Source: Phycicoccus avicenniae_A
GTDB lineage: Bacteria; Actinomycetota; Actinomycetes; Actinomycetales; Dermatophilaceae
Reading direction: 5' to 3'
Assembly: GCF_050496545.1 (NCBI RefSeq)
Contig: NZ_JBNVZV010000011.1
Location: forward strand, 72,255-136,254
Length of the DNA: 64,000 nt
The position numbers were made by a program, and so were the translations under genes. This document shows, piece by piece, positions 6,238 through 14,939 of the stretch; position 1 is the first letter of the stretch; each line of letters starts with the position of its first letter. The notes under the pieces were generated by a model. The model was not told the origin of the DNA and made no database searches. It saw only the letters and a list, made by a program, of their open reading frames with translations.

Positions 6238-8712
6238 GTGGATGCCGAGCGCCTGCTGCGGCGTGCCGTCGACCTCCTCGACGGCACGCCCGGCGTGGCG
6301 GCCGACCGGATGCGGGCCCGGGCGATGGTGACGCTCGCGGTGCCGATCTTCGAGCGCCAGGGGCTCGCTGCGGCGCTGGGCATGCTCGGGACGGCCGAGA
6401 AGGTGGCGGGATCGGGGCCCGCCGGTGACTCGTTGCGCGCCCTGGCGGCCATTCAGCGGGCCGGCTTCCTCGCGCGCTCGGGGCGCTGGGCCGACGCCGT
6501 CGCCGCCCTCGAGGGCGTGCGGGACGACGGCGACCTCGTCGGGCACCGCGAGCTCGCCGTCGCGCTGCTCAACCGGGGCCTGGCCCGGCAGTACCTCGGG
6601 CAGTTCCGCCAGTCGGCCGCCGACCTCGACCGTGCCTCGGCCGTCGCCGAGGCCGGCGGGGACACCGACGTGCGCGCGATGGCGGTGCACGACCTGGGAT
6701 GCCTGGCCCTCCTGCGCGGCGAGGTCCCGGAGGCGCTGCGGCTGCTCGCCGAGGCCCACCGGATCGACCCCGAGATGTCGGTGGCCACGACGATGCTGGA
6801 CCAGGCCCGGGCCCACATCGAGGCCGGTCTCGTCGAGGAGGCCGGCGTGCTGCTCGGCGACGCGTTGGCCGTGGCCACCTCCCGCGGGCTCGGGCGCGTG
6901 CGGGGAGAGGTGCTCCTCGAGGTGGCGCGCTGTGCCGTGCTGCGCGGCGAGCCGTCCCGTGCGGTCGGACCGGCCACGGAGGCGGCCCGCTTCTTCGCCG
7001 GGCGCGACGCCACGGCGTGGCGCCTGCACGCGGACGTCGCGATCGCGCGCGCCCGGTTGGCCGCCGGGGAGTCGGGCCACCGGCTGCGGGCGAGTATCGA
7101 GCGGCTCGACGCCGACGGCGCCGGCTCGCCCGTGCTGCACCACCACGTGGCGGTGCTGCGGGCCGAGGCCGCTGTCGACGCCGGCGACCTCGCGGCGGCG
7201 CGCGAGCACCTGGCCGCATCGGTGCGGCTCCACCGCGCGGTGCTCAGCGACCGGCTGCACCACGACCTCGTGGCCGCCCGCATCGCGAACGCGGCCGGTG
7301 ACGCCACCGGGCGGTCGCGGGCGCTGGGCCGGGCCTCGCTGCGGCTCGCCCACGGCTCGGCCGCGTACACCAGCCTGGACATCCGCGCCGCGGTCGCGCT
7401 GCACGGGCGACGGCTGGCGGCCCTCGACCTCGATGCCGCGTGGGCCTCCGGCCGGCCGGCCGCCGTCTACGCCGCGACCGAGCGGTGGCGCGCCCTCAGC
7501 CTGCGCCTGCCGGGGGCGCGGGCCGCCCGCGACGACGAGACTCTGGCCGACCTGCTCACCGAGCTCCGCCTCGTCCGTCGTCGCCTGCTGGACGCCGGTG
7601 GCGAGGACGCGGAACCGTTGCGGGAGGAGGCGGTCCGGCTCGAGCGCGAGGTTGCGCACCGGGAGCGCGAGCTCGACGCGAGGACGCCCTCGGACACGAG
7701 GTCGGCCCGTCCGGCCTCCCACGCCGAGGTGCGTCGGGCGCTGTCAGAGCGCGACACCGGGGTGGTCGCCCTCTTCTCGCACGGCTCCCGGCTCCGCGCG
7801 GTCACCCTGTCCCGCAACGCGACCCGCGTGCACGACCTCGGGTCGGTCAGCGACGCCGTCGAGCTGTCCCGCCGCCTGAGGGCCGACCTGCGCGCCCTGT
7901 CCACCGCTCCCGTCCCGGCACTCGCCGAGGCCGTCCGCCGCTCGCTCACCGCCGGGCTCGGGCAGCTCGGGACGCTGCTCGCACCCGTCCTCGAGCTCGA
8001 CGCCCGACGGCTCGTCCTCATCCCGTCGATGTCCCTGCAGTCGGTGCCGTGGCGGCTCGTCCCGGGCGTCGACGGACGCCCGCTCGTGGTCGCGGGGTCG
8101 GCGACCTCGTGGCTGCGGCGCAGCGGCACCGGCCCGGCCTCCCGGGTGGTGGCCGTGGGCGGGCCCGGGCTGGCGAGTGCCGACGCCGAGGTCGCTTCCG
8201 TGCTGGACGCCTGGGGCCGGGGGCGTGCCCTCGTGGACGGCGCGGCCACGGCCGCGTCCCTGACCGACGCAATGGCCCACACCGACGTCGTCCACGTCGC
8301 CGCGCACGGCACCCACCACGACGAGTCGCCGCTCTTCTCCTCGGTGCGCCTGCACGACGGCCCGGTCTTCGCCCACGAGCTGCACCGCCGCGGCGTCGGT
8401 GCCGGGCACGTGGTGCTCGCCTCGTGCGACGTCGGCAGCGCGCACCTGAGACCGGGCGACGAGGCGCTCGGGCTCACCGCGGCGCTGCTGGCGTCCGGGG
8501 CGCGCGCCGTCCTGGCCTCGGTCGCCCCGGTGCGGGACGAGGTCGCCCACGCCGTGACGGTGGCCCACCACCGCGGCCTGCGGGCGGGGCTGGACGCGGC
8601 GTCGGCGCTCGAGGCGGCCTCGGCGGGCACACCGGACGCCGGGTTGTTCGCGGTCTACGGGGCCGACTGGGCGGCCGACCCCGAGGGACGGCGCGCCTCA
8701 GGGGTCAGATGA
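6238..8712 (+). CDS. TPR-CHAT (caspase-like) protease
   Basis: From GTG 6238 this is an 824-residue protein. Residues 1 to about 430 are helical TPR-like repeats (RALAAIQRAGFLARSGRW, LAVALLNRGLARQYLGQF, AVHDLGCLALLRGEVPEAL). A linker with a charged coiled-coil-like stretch follows, then a CHAT domain to the end with the dyad His690 (VAAHGTHH) and Cys730 (LASCDVGSAHL), then DEALGLTAALLASGARAVLAS. CHAT enzymes are cysteine peptidases related to caspases and separase. Coding-like sequence extends upstream to an ACG at 6169 that has a well-placed AGGA (6159-6162), so the real start may be there. The 3' end overlaps cysE by eight bases, tail to tail. Confidence 0.88.
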   Translation: MDAERLLRRAVDLLDGTPGVAADRMRARAMVTLAVPIFERQGLAAALGMLGTAEKVAGSGPAGDSLRALAAIQRAGFLARSGRWADAVAALEGVRDDGDLVGHRELAVALLNRGLARQYLGQFRQSAADLDRASAVAEAGGDTDVRAMAVHDLGCLALLRGEVPEALRLLAEAHRIDPEMSVATTMLDQARAHIEAGLVEEAGVLLGDALAVATSRGLGRVRGEVLLEVARCAVLRGEPSRAVGPATEAARFFAGRDATAWRLHADVAIARARLAAGESGHRLRASIERLDADGAGSPVLHHHVAVLRAEAAVDAGDLAAAREHLAASVRLHRAVLSDRLHHDLVAARIANAAGDATGRSRALGRASLRLAHGSAAYTSLDIRAAVALHGRRLAALDLDAAWASGRPAAVYAATERWRALSLRLPGARAARDDETLADLLTELRLVRRRLLDAGGEDAEPLREEAVRLEREVAHRERELDARTPSDTRSARPASHAEVRRALSERDTGVVALFSHGSRLRAVTLSRNATRVHDLGSVSDAVELSRRLRADLRALSTAPVPALAEAVRRSLTAGLGQLGTLLAPVLELDARRLVLIPSMSLQSVPWRLVPGVDGRPLVVAGSATSWLRRSGTGPASRVVAVGGPGLASADAEVASVLDAWGRGRALVDGAATAASLTDAMAHTDVVHVAAHGTHHDESPLFSSVRLHDGPVFAHELHRRGVGAGHVVLASCDVGSAHLRPGDEALGLTAALLASGARAVLASVAPVRDEVAHAVTVAHHRGLRAGLDAASALEAASAGTPDAGLFAVYGADWAADPEGRRASGVR

Positions 8713-9301
8713 AGATGGCCGGCTCGGCGAAGAGCGCGTCGTAGGGGTCCTCCTGCGGCGTCTGCGGGAAGCGGACGACGGCGGGGATGCCGGTGGCCAC
8801 CGCGCCGGCCGGGACGTCCTTGACGACGACGGAGTTGGCCCCGATCTGCACGTCGTCCCCGATGTCGAGGTCACCGAGCACGCGCGCGCCGGCACCGACG
8901 GTGACGCGGTCGCCGAGGGTGGGGTGGCGCTTGACGCCGCGCTGCAGCGACCGGCCACCGAGGGTGACGCCGTGGTAGAGCATCACGTCGTCACCGACCA
9001 CCGCGGTGGCACCGATGACCACACCCATCCCGTGGTCGATGAAGAAGCGCCGCCCGATCCGTGCACCGGGGTGGATCTCCACTCCGGTGACGGCGCGGGT
9101 CAGCGTGGACAGCAGGCGCGCGGCCGGACGCCACTGGGGACCCTTGTCCCACAGGCGATGTGCGAGTCGGTAGGACCAGATCGCGTGCAGCCCGGGGGAG
9201 TTGAACGCGACGTCGGCGCGAGACTCCGCGGCCGGGTCGCGGCGCATCGCGGCGTCGAGATCCTCACGAACCGCCGAACGCACCTGTCGGAGAACGGACA
9301 T
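8705..9301 (-). CDS. cysE: Serine O-acetyltransferase
   Basis: This 198-residue enzyme transfers acetyl from acetyl-CoA to L-serine, giving O-acetylserine for cysteine synthesis. The N-terminal helical part (VREDLDAAMRRDPAAESRA, LHAIWSYRLAHRLW) is followed by the left-handed beta-helix of hexapeptide repeats with the active-site region FIDHGMGVVIGATAVVGDD and YHGVTLGG. The C-terminal tail ends in isoleucine (EPAIFI), the residue that docks in the CysK active site to form the cysteine synthase complex. It follows cysK after two bases on the same strand, so the two form one operon. Confidence 0.95.
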   Translation of the reverse strand: MSVLRQVRSAVREDLDAAMRRDPAAESRADVAFNSPGLHAIWSYRLAHRLWDKGPQWRPAARLLSTLTRAVTGVEIHPGARIGRRFFIDHGMGVVIGATAVVGDDVMLYHGVTLGGRSLQRGVKRHPTLGDRVTVGAGARVLGDLDIGDDVQIGANSVVVKDVPAGAVATGIPAVVRFPQTPQEDPYDALFAEPAIFI

Positions 9302-9303
9302 GG

Positions 9304-10233
9304 TCAGTCGACGAGGCCCTCGAACAGGATCGTCGAGAGGTAGCGCTCGCCGAAGCTCGGGATGATGACGACGATCGTCTTGCCGGCGTTCTCCGGGCGC
9401 GAGGCGACCTGGTTGGCGGCGGCCAGCGCTGCGCCGGAGGAGATCCCGACGAGCAGGCCCTCCTCGGTGGCGGCCCTGCGGGCCCACTCGACCGAGGTCT
9501 GCGCGTTGACGTCGATGACCTCGTCGTAGACCTCGCGGTCGAGGATCTCGGGGACGAAGTTCGCGCCGATGCCCTGGATCTTGTGCGGGCCGGGCTGGCC
9601 GCCGTTGAGGATCGGCGACTCCTCGGGCTCGACGGCGACGATCTTCACCTCGGGCTTGCGCGACTTGAGCACCTGGCCGACGCCGGTGATGGTGCCGCCG
9701 GTGCCGATGCCCGCGACGACGATGTCGACCGCGCCGTCGGTGTCCTTCCAGATCTCCTCCGCGGTGGTCCTCCGGTGGATCTCGGGGTTGGCGGCGTTGG
9801 CGAACTGACGGGCGAGGACGGCCCCCTCGCGCTCGGCGACGATCTCGTCGGCCTTGGCGACAGCGCCCTTCATGCCGGTGGAGGGGTCGGTGAGGATGAG
9901 CTCGGCGCCGTACGCGCGCAGGAGGGCGCGGCGCTCCTTGCTCATCGACTCGGGCATCGCGAGGACGACCTTGTAGCCGCGCGCCGCGCCGACCATCGCC
10001 AGGGCGATGCCGGTGTTGCCCGAGGTGGCCTCGACGATGGTGCCGCCGGGCGGGAGCTGCCCGGACGCCTCGGCGGCGTCGACGATCGCGACACCGATGC
10101 GGTCCTTGACCGAGCTCGCCGGGTTGTAGAACTCCAGCTTGGCCGCCACCGTGGCATCGCCGTCGATGATGCGGTTGAGCCGCACCAGCGGGGTGTTGCC
10201 GACGGCCTGGGTCACGTCGTCGAGGATGGGCAT
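9304..10233 (-). CDS. cysK: Cysteine synthase A (O-acetylserine sulfhydrylase)
   Basis: This is a 309-residue PLP enzyme making L-cysteine from O-acetylserine and sulfide. It shows the early motif VGNTPLVRL, the PLP lysine in NPASSVKDRIG, the substrate loop EATSGNTGIALAM, the phosphate-binding GIGTGGTITG, and GISSGAALAA near the end. ATG 10233 follows AAAGGCG. It is first in the cysK-cysE operon. Upstream, 10318-10362 is unusually AT-rich for this genome (contains TTATCC, GGAATAC and GCATAA) and probably carries its promoter and control site, which I could not assign. Confidence 0.96.
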   Translation of the reverse strand: MPILDDVTQAVGNTPLVRLNRIIDGDATVAAKLEFYNPASSVKDRIGVAIVDAAEASGQLPPGGTIVEATSGNTGIALAMVGAARGYKVVLAMPESMSKERRALLRAYGAELILTDPSTGMKGAVAKADEIVAEREGAVLARQFANAANPEIHRRTTAEEIWKDTDGAVDIVVAGIGTGGTITGVGQVLKSRKPEVKIVAVEPEESPILNGGQPGPHKIQGIGANFVPEILDREVYDEVIDVNAQTSVEWARRAATEEGLLVGISSGAALAAANQVASRPENAGKTIVVIIPSFGERYLSTILFEGLVD

Positions 10234-10317
10234 CGCGTCGCCTTTCGGTCGGGCGCCGACCGCCCGGCCGGGCGAGGGCGCGCTGCATCGGTCCTGCTGT
10301 CGAGGCCAACCCCCGAC

Positions 10318-10362
10318 TCCTTATGCGTATTCCAACAGAGAGTTATCCATGAGACAACGGGG
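10318..10362 (-). promoter_or_regulatory. AT-rich putative promoter region of cysK-cysE
   Basis: This is the only AT-rich patch between cysK and the divergent reductase gene. On the minus strand TTGTCT could serve as a -35 box, followed by several weak -10 candidates around TGGAAT and ATACGCAT. No known sulfur riboswitch fold was recognised. Low confidence in exact elements. Confidence 0.3.
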
Positions 10363-10393
10363 TCTCGAGAGCACCGCAGCCGGCGGACCCACC

Positions 10394-10445
10394 GGAGTCG
10401 AGTGCGGACGTGGTCGCCCCGGCGGCCGCGAGCGCCCTCGACTCC
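10394..10445. repeat. Palindromic repeat, family A copy 1
   Basis: The outer arms GGAGTCGAG and CTCGACTCC enclose an inner stem with GGTCGCC. It matches copies at 42486, 42559 and 43604, all built as GTCGAGTGCGG, AGTGGTCGC, GCGACCG, CGCACTCGAC with small changes. It lies between divergent genes (cysK and the EtfD-like gene). Confidence 0.75.
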
Positions 10446-10479
10446 GCCGACCAGGCCTGTTGACGGTCGTCACAGACCG

Positions 10480-10508
10480 GTGAGCGCTCGCTTACCGGGC
10501 AGTAGGCT
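10480..10508 (+). promoter_or_regulatory. Operator and leaderless promoter of the EtfD-like gene
   Basis: GTGAGCGCTCGCTTAC (10480-10495) is a TetR-type palindrome. Its reverse complement matches 14 of 16 bases of the operator before the acyl-CoA dehydrogenase at 38219-38234. TAGGCT (10503-10508) is a plausible -10 box ending seven bases before the ATG at 10516, which predicts a leaderless mRNA. The operator would cover the -35 side of this promoter, fitting repression. Confidence 0.5.
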
Positions 10509-10515
10509 GCACCGC

Positions 10516-13500
10516 ATGCCTGCTGCCTTCGCCCCTGCCCTGGCCGGCGACGTCCTCCCGTCGTTCGACGACCGGTTCGGCGGGGTCACGGCCCTGCAGG
10601 TCGTGGCCGTCGTCCTCTGCCTCGTCGTGCCGACCATCGGGTGGGCGCTGCTGTTCCGGCAGGTGGGCCGGTTCGTCTCGCTCTACCGGCTCGGGCAGTC
10701 CGACGGCTCGCGCACCGACGCGCCCGCAGCGCGCACCTGGACCCTGGCCAAGGAGTTCCTCGGCCACACCCGGATGTCCCGGCTGCGCGTCGTCGCGGCA
10801 GCGCACTGGTTCACCGCGCTGGCCTTCCTCATCCTCTTCACGACCCTCGTCAACGCCTTCTTCCAGCTCGTCCAGCCGGACTACCGGCTGCCGCTCATCG
10901 GCCACTTCGCGCCGTTCGAGTGGGTCGTCGAGCTGTTCGCGTGGGGCGGGCTGGTGGGCATCGTGGTGCTCATGGCGATCCGCCAGAAGAACCACCCGCG
11001 CCGGGCGGCCGGGGAGGGTGGGCGGTACTCGCGCTTCTTCGGGTCCACCTTCTGGCAGGCCTACTACGTCGAGCTGACGATCCTGTTCGTCACGTTCTGC
11101 ATCCTCCTGCTGCGCGGGCTCGAGGCCGCGATGGTGCAGCGCTTCGAGCCGGACACCTCGCTCGTCGCGCACTTTCCCCTGACCGGGTGGATGGCCGGCT
11201 GGTGGGCGGGCACGTCGCCGGCCGGGCTGGCCGCGTGGGTGCAGGTCGTCGCGACGGTCAAGATCCTCATCTCCTTCGCGTGGATGATCACCATCTCGCT
11301 GCAGCCGACGATGGGCGTCGCCTGGCACCGCTTCCTCGCGTTCCCGAACATCTGGTTCAAGCGCGAGTCCTCGGGGCGCACCGCGCTCGGCGCCGCGAAG
11401 CCGATGACGGTGGGCGGCAAGGCGTTCGACCTCGAGGCCATGGAGGAGATGGAGGAGGGCGACGTCCTCGGCGTCGGCAAGGTCGAGGACTTCACGTGGA
11501 AGGGCCTGCTCGACTTCTCGACCTGCACCGAGTGCGGCCGCTGCCAGAGCCAGTGCCCCGCCTGGAACACCGAGAAGCCGTTGTCCCCCAAGCTGTTGAT
11601 GATGACGCTGCGCGACCACGCGGACGCGAAGGCGCCGTACCTGCGGGCGCTGTCCGAGGCCGAGGGCGACACCGAGAAGGCGATGGCCTCGGTCACCGCC
11701 GCGGCGCAGACCGTGCCGACCGACGGCATCGAGCCGGCCGGCTCGGTCGACGTCGTCGACTGGACCTCGATGTCGCTCGTCGGGGAGACCGGGTACGACG
11801 CGTCGGCGCCGCTGTCGGCGTACAACCCGCACGGGCCGGACGCCGTCATCGACCAGGACGTCCTCTGGTCGTGCACCACGTGCGGCGCGTGCGTCGAGCA
11901 GTGCCCCGTCGACATCGAGCACGTCGACCACATCATCGACATGCGCCGGTACGCGACCCTCATCGAGTCCGCGTTCCCGAACGAGCTCGGCGGCCTGTTC
12001 AAGAACCTCGAGGGCAAGGGCAACCCATGGGGCATGGGCGCCCGGGCGCGCCTCGACTGGGCCAAGGACCTGCCGTTCGACGTCAAGGTGCTCGGGCAGG
12101 ACGTGGAGCAGGCGTCCGAGGTCGAGTGGCTGTTCTGGGTCGGCTGCGCCGGTGCCTACGAGGACCGCGCCAAGAAGACCTCGCGCGCGGTCGCCGAACT
12201 GCTCGACACGGCGGGCGTCTCGTTCGCGGTGCTGGGCGACGGCGAGACGTGCACCGGCGACTCGGCCCGCCGCGCGGGCAACGAGCTGCTCTTCCAGACC
12301 CTCGCCGCGCAGAACGTCGAGACCTTCGGCGAGTTCGGCGTGACCAAGATCGTCGTCACCTGCGCGCACTGCTTCAACACCATCAAGAACGAGTACCCGC
12401 AGCTGGGTGGCTCGTACGAGGTGGTCCACCACACCCAGCTGCTCAACCGGCTGGTCCGCGAGAAGAAGCTGACTCCGGTGGCCCGCCCCGACGAGGCGCC
12501 AGGGATGTCCTCGGCGAAGAACGTCGCGTCGACGGCGCCGTCGGTGACGTACCACGACCCCTGCTACCTCGGCCGGCACAACGGCGTCTACGCCCCGCCG
12601 CGTGAGCTCATCGGCGCCCTGCCGGGCGTCGAGCTGCGCGAGATGCCGCGCTCCGGCGAGACCTCGTTCTGCTGCGGCGCCGGCGGCGCCCGGATGTGGA
12701 TGGAGGAGAAGCTCGGCACGCGCATCAACACCAACCGCACCGACGAGGCGCTGGCCACCGGCGCCGAGCGGATCGCCATCGGCTGCCCGTTCTGCCGCGT
12801 GATGATCTCCGACGGCCTGACCGCCAAGCAGGCCGAGGGCGTCGGCGACGAGGTCGAGGTCGTCGACGTCGCGCAGATGCTGCTCGCCGCCGTGCGCCGG
12901 GGCCAGGAGACGCCGAATGCTCCTGTCGACGAGCCGGCGACGCCCGCCGATGAGGCGGCGCCGGCAGCGGCTGCCGCGGGTGCTGCTGCTGCGACGGTGT
13001 CGGCGACCGTGACCGAGGCTCCGGTAGAGAAGGCACCGGCAGAGGAGGCTCCCGCCGAGCAGGCCGCGCCCACCACCGAGGACGAGGGCAACGACCCCTG
13101 GGACGAGCCCGCAGGCCCGACCGACTCGGGCGCGGCACCCGCCGCGCCCGCCCCCGCCGCCCCGGCCGACGACGCGGGCGACGACCCTTGGGACGAGCCC
13201 GCCGCACCGGCGAGCACCGGCTCCGCACCGGACGCTGCCGTGGCCATCGACGACGACACCGCCGAGGCCGTGGAGTCCGGGACCGAGCCCGACCCGTGGG
13301 ACGAGCCGGCCGCCGTCGCGGACCCGGCGCCCGGTCGCTCGCAGGGCGAGCCGTCCGAGGAGAAGGCCAAGGCCGACGCCGCGGCGTCCACCGACAAGGT
13401 CGACCCGTGGGACGAGCCCGCCGACACCGCAGCACCCACGCCGGCGCAGGCAGAGCCCGAGACGACCGACGAGACCCCGGCCTCATCTGCTCCCACCGAC

Positions 13501-14529
13501 GAAGCCCCGGCCCCATCGACCGCCCCATCGGACGACGACGTCGACCCCTGGGACGAGCCGGCCGACACCGCAGCACCCACGCCGGCGCAGGCAGAGCCCG
13601 CGACGACCGACGAGACCCCGGCCTCATCTGCTCCCACCGACGAAGCCCCGGCTTCATCGACCGCCCCATCGGACGACGACGTCGACCCCTGGGACGAGCC
13701 CGCCGACACCGCCCCCGCGGAGCCGAACGCTGCCGAGCCAGAGCCCGAGCCCGAGACGACCGACGAGACCCCGGCCTCATCTGCTCCCACCGACGAAGCC
13801 CCGGCTTCATCGACCGTCCCGTCGGACGACGACGTCGACCCCTGGGACGAGCCCGCCGACACCGCGGCGCCCGCCCCGGTCGCCACGCCGGAGCCGGTGC
13901 AGGCAGAGCCCGGGACGACCGACGAGACCCCGGCCTCATCTGCTCCCACCGACGAAGCCCCGGCTTCATCGACCGCCCCGTCGGACGACGACGTCGACCC
14001 CTGGGACGAGCCCGCCGACACCGCCTCCGCGGAGCCGAAGGCTGCCGAGCCAGAGCCAGAGCCGGAGCCGGAGTCCGAGCCCGAGAAGACCGCCGAGCCG
14101 GAGCCCGAGACGCCGGCAGCGGTTCAGCCGGAGCCGGCCACGGAGCCTTCGGGTTCCGGGGAGTCGGGGTCCTTCGGCGGCGACTCCTCTCTGCTCGACG
14201 AGCCCGACCCCTGGGACGAGCCCGCAGAGCAGGGTGCTCCCGCGCCCACCTCCGAGGCGCCCACCGAACCGGAGCCCGAGGCAGCCGCGCAGCCCGAGGC
14301 CACGTCCGAGGCCTCCGTCGAGTCCCAGCCGGAGGACGCCGCCACCGCGCAGCCCGAGCCCGAGAAGGAGCCCGAGCCCGAACCCGAGCCCGAGCCCGAG
14401 CCCGAGCCCGCGAAGGACGCTGCCGCCGAGCCGCCGACGGCGCCATCGCCGGAGAAGCCGGCCGCGAAGGCATCCGGCGAGTTCGGCGGCGACGCGAGCC
14501 TGCTCGACGAGCCCGACCCCTGGGACTGA
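10516..14529 (+). CDS. EtfD-like membrane Fe-S oxidoreductase with long repetitive tail
   Basis: This 1337-residue protein appears to carry electrons from acyl-CoA dehydrogenases via ETF to the membrane quinone pool, the role shown for EtfD (Rv0338c) of Mycobacterium tuberculosis. Residues 1 to about 300 hold five or six membrane helices of the NarI/HdrE cytochrome b type. Two [4Fe-4S] ferredoxin motifs begin at Cys337 (CTECGRCQSQCP) and Cys453 (CTTCGACVEQCP). CCG-type heterodisulfide reductase domains follow (CAHCFN; CCGAGG at 719-720). From about residue 800 a tail of some 540 Pro/Glu/Ala/Asp-rich residues carries ten DPWD motifs and near-identical repeats; this is absent from ordinary family members of about 750-900 residues. 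The ATG at 10516 was chosen over the longer antisense-like extension. Confidence 0.9.
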   Translation: MPAAFAPALAGDVLPSFDDRFGGVTALQVVAVVLCLVVPTIGWALLFRQVGRFVSLYRLGQSDGSRTDAPAARTWTLAKEFLGHTRMSRLRVVAAAHWFTALAFLILFTTLVNAFFQLVQPDYRLPLIGHFAPFEWVVELFAWGGLVGIVVLMAIRQKNHPRRAAGEGGRYSRFFGSTFWQAYYVELTILFVTFCILLLRGLEAAMVQRFEPDTSLVAHFPLTGWMAGWWAGTSPAGLAAWVQVVATVKILISFAWMITISLQPTMGVAWHRFLAFPNIWFKRESSGRTALGAAKPMTVGGKAFDLEAMEEMEEGDVLGVGKVEDFTWKGLLDFSTCTECGRCQSQCPAWNTEKPLSPKLLMMTLRDHADAKAPYLRALSEAEGDTEKAMASVTAAAQTVPTDGIEPAGSVDVVDWTSMSLVGETGYDASAPLSAYNPHGPDAVIDQDVLWSCTTCGACVEQCPVDIEHVDHIIDMRRYATLIESAFPNELGGLFKNLEGKGNPWGMGARARLDWAKDLPFDVKVLGQDVEQASEVEWLFWVGCAGAYEDRAKKTSRAVAELLDTAGVSFAVLGDGETCTGDSARRAGNELLFQTLAAQNVETFGEFGVTKIVVTCAHCFNTIKNEYPQLGGSYEVVHHTQLLNRLVREKKLTPVARPDEAPGMSSAKNVASTAPSVTYHDPCYLGRHNGVYAPPRELIGALPGVELREMPRSGETSFCCGAGGARMWMEEKLGTRINTNRTDEALATGAERIAIGCPFCRVMISDGLTAKQAEGVGDEVEVVDVAQMLLAAVRRGQETPNAPVDEPATPADEAAPAAAAAGAAAATVSATVTEAPVEKAPAEEAPAEQAAPTTEDEGNDPWDEPAGPTDSGAAPAAPAPAAPADDAGDDPWDEPAAPASTGSAPDAAVAIDDDTAEAVESGTEPDPWDEPAAVADPAPGRSQGEPSEEKAKADAAASTDKVDPWDEPADTAAPTPAQAEPETTDETPASSAPTDEAPAPSTAPSDDDVDPWDEPADTAAPTPAQAEPATTDETPASSAPTDEAPASSTAPSDDDVDPWDEPADTAPAEPNAAEPEPEPETTDETPASSAPTDEAPASSTVPSDDDVDPWDEPADTAAPAPVATPEPVQAEPGTTDETPASSAPTDEAPASSTAPSDDDVDPWDEPADTASAEPKAAEPEPEPEPESEPEKTAEPEPETPAAVQPEPATEPSGSGESGSFGGDSSLLDEPDPWDEPAEQGAPAPTSEAPTEPEPEAAAQPEATSEASVESQPEDAATAQPEPEKEPEPEPEPEPEPEPAKDAAAEPPTAPSPEKPAAKASGEFGGDASLLDEPDPWD

Positions 14530-14540
14530 CCCCACCCACC

Positions 14541-14613
14541 CGACTGATTGCCCATTCACCACCTCCGACGCCCCGAGAACGGGCCGGCGAGGTGGTGGAT
14601 GGGCAAGAAGTCG
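14541..14613. repeat. Palindromic repeat, family B copy 1
   Basis: The arms at 14541-14565 and 14589-14613 are complementary at about 22 of 25 positions (core CACCACCTC/GAGGTGGTG). It starts 12 bases after the reductase stop codon. Confidence 0.8.
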
Positions 14614-14779
14614 CCTGCCGCGCGGGCGGACAGGGCGCGATCGGAGGATCGCTCGGGTCCCCACCCGGACGATCCTCCGGCGAGGCCGTCCGCTCAACCG
14701 GCTGACCCCACCCACCCGACTGACCGCCCGACGCGAGCCTGCTCGACGAGCCCGACCCCTGGGCCTGACCCCACCCACC

Positions 14780-14852
14780 CGACTTATTGCCCATCCGCCA
14801 CCTCATGCACCCCGAGAACGCCCCGGCGAGGTGGCGGATGGGCAATAAGTCG
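14780..14852. repeat. Palindromic repeat, family B copy 2
   Basis: The 25-bp arms at 14780-14804 and 14828-14852 are perfectly complementary (beginning CGACTTATTGCCCATCC). It closely matches copy 1 and the 62682 copy. Confidence 0.85.
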
Positions 14853-14879
14853 CCACACCAAGACGCCTCGGGACAGCGC

Positions 14880-14914
14880 GACGCCCCGGCCCCCACGCAG
14901 GGGACCGGGGCGTC
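14880..14914. terminator. Hairpin terminator between convergent genes
   Basis: GACGCCCCGG (14880-14889) pairs perfectly with CCGGGGCGTC (14905-14914), and an inner CCCC/GGGG extends the stem. It lies 25 bases past the ABC binding-protein stop (14940) and probably ends transcription of that leftward operon, perhaps of both directions. Confidence 0.65.
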
Positions 14915-14939
14915 GTCGCGTCGCGCCGCAGCGAGGGCG

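Larger units (their letters stand above)
14491..14859 (+). repeat. Duplicated 3' end of the reductase gene plus palindrome
   Basis: The last codons of the gene and the following palindrome (14491-14620) recur at 14730-14859, an offset of 239 bases. The copy still reads GACGCGAGCCTGCTCGACGA and continues through the stop region. The 20-mer CTGACCCCACCCACCCGACT occurs three times (14526, 14702, 14765). The spacer holds a further inverted repeat (CGGAGGATCG/CGATCCTCCG near 14645-14690). No gene is seen between 14530 and 14939. Confidence 0.8.

Noticed and set aside
9583..10515. N-terminal extension of the EtfD-like protein
   Set aside because: It is antisense to cysK and runs through the AT-rich promoter and palindrome; the family start fits ATG 10516.
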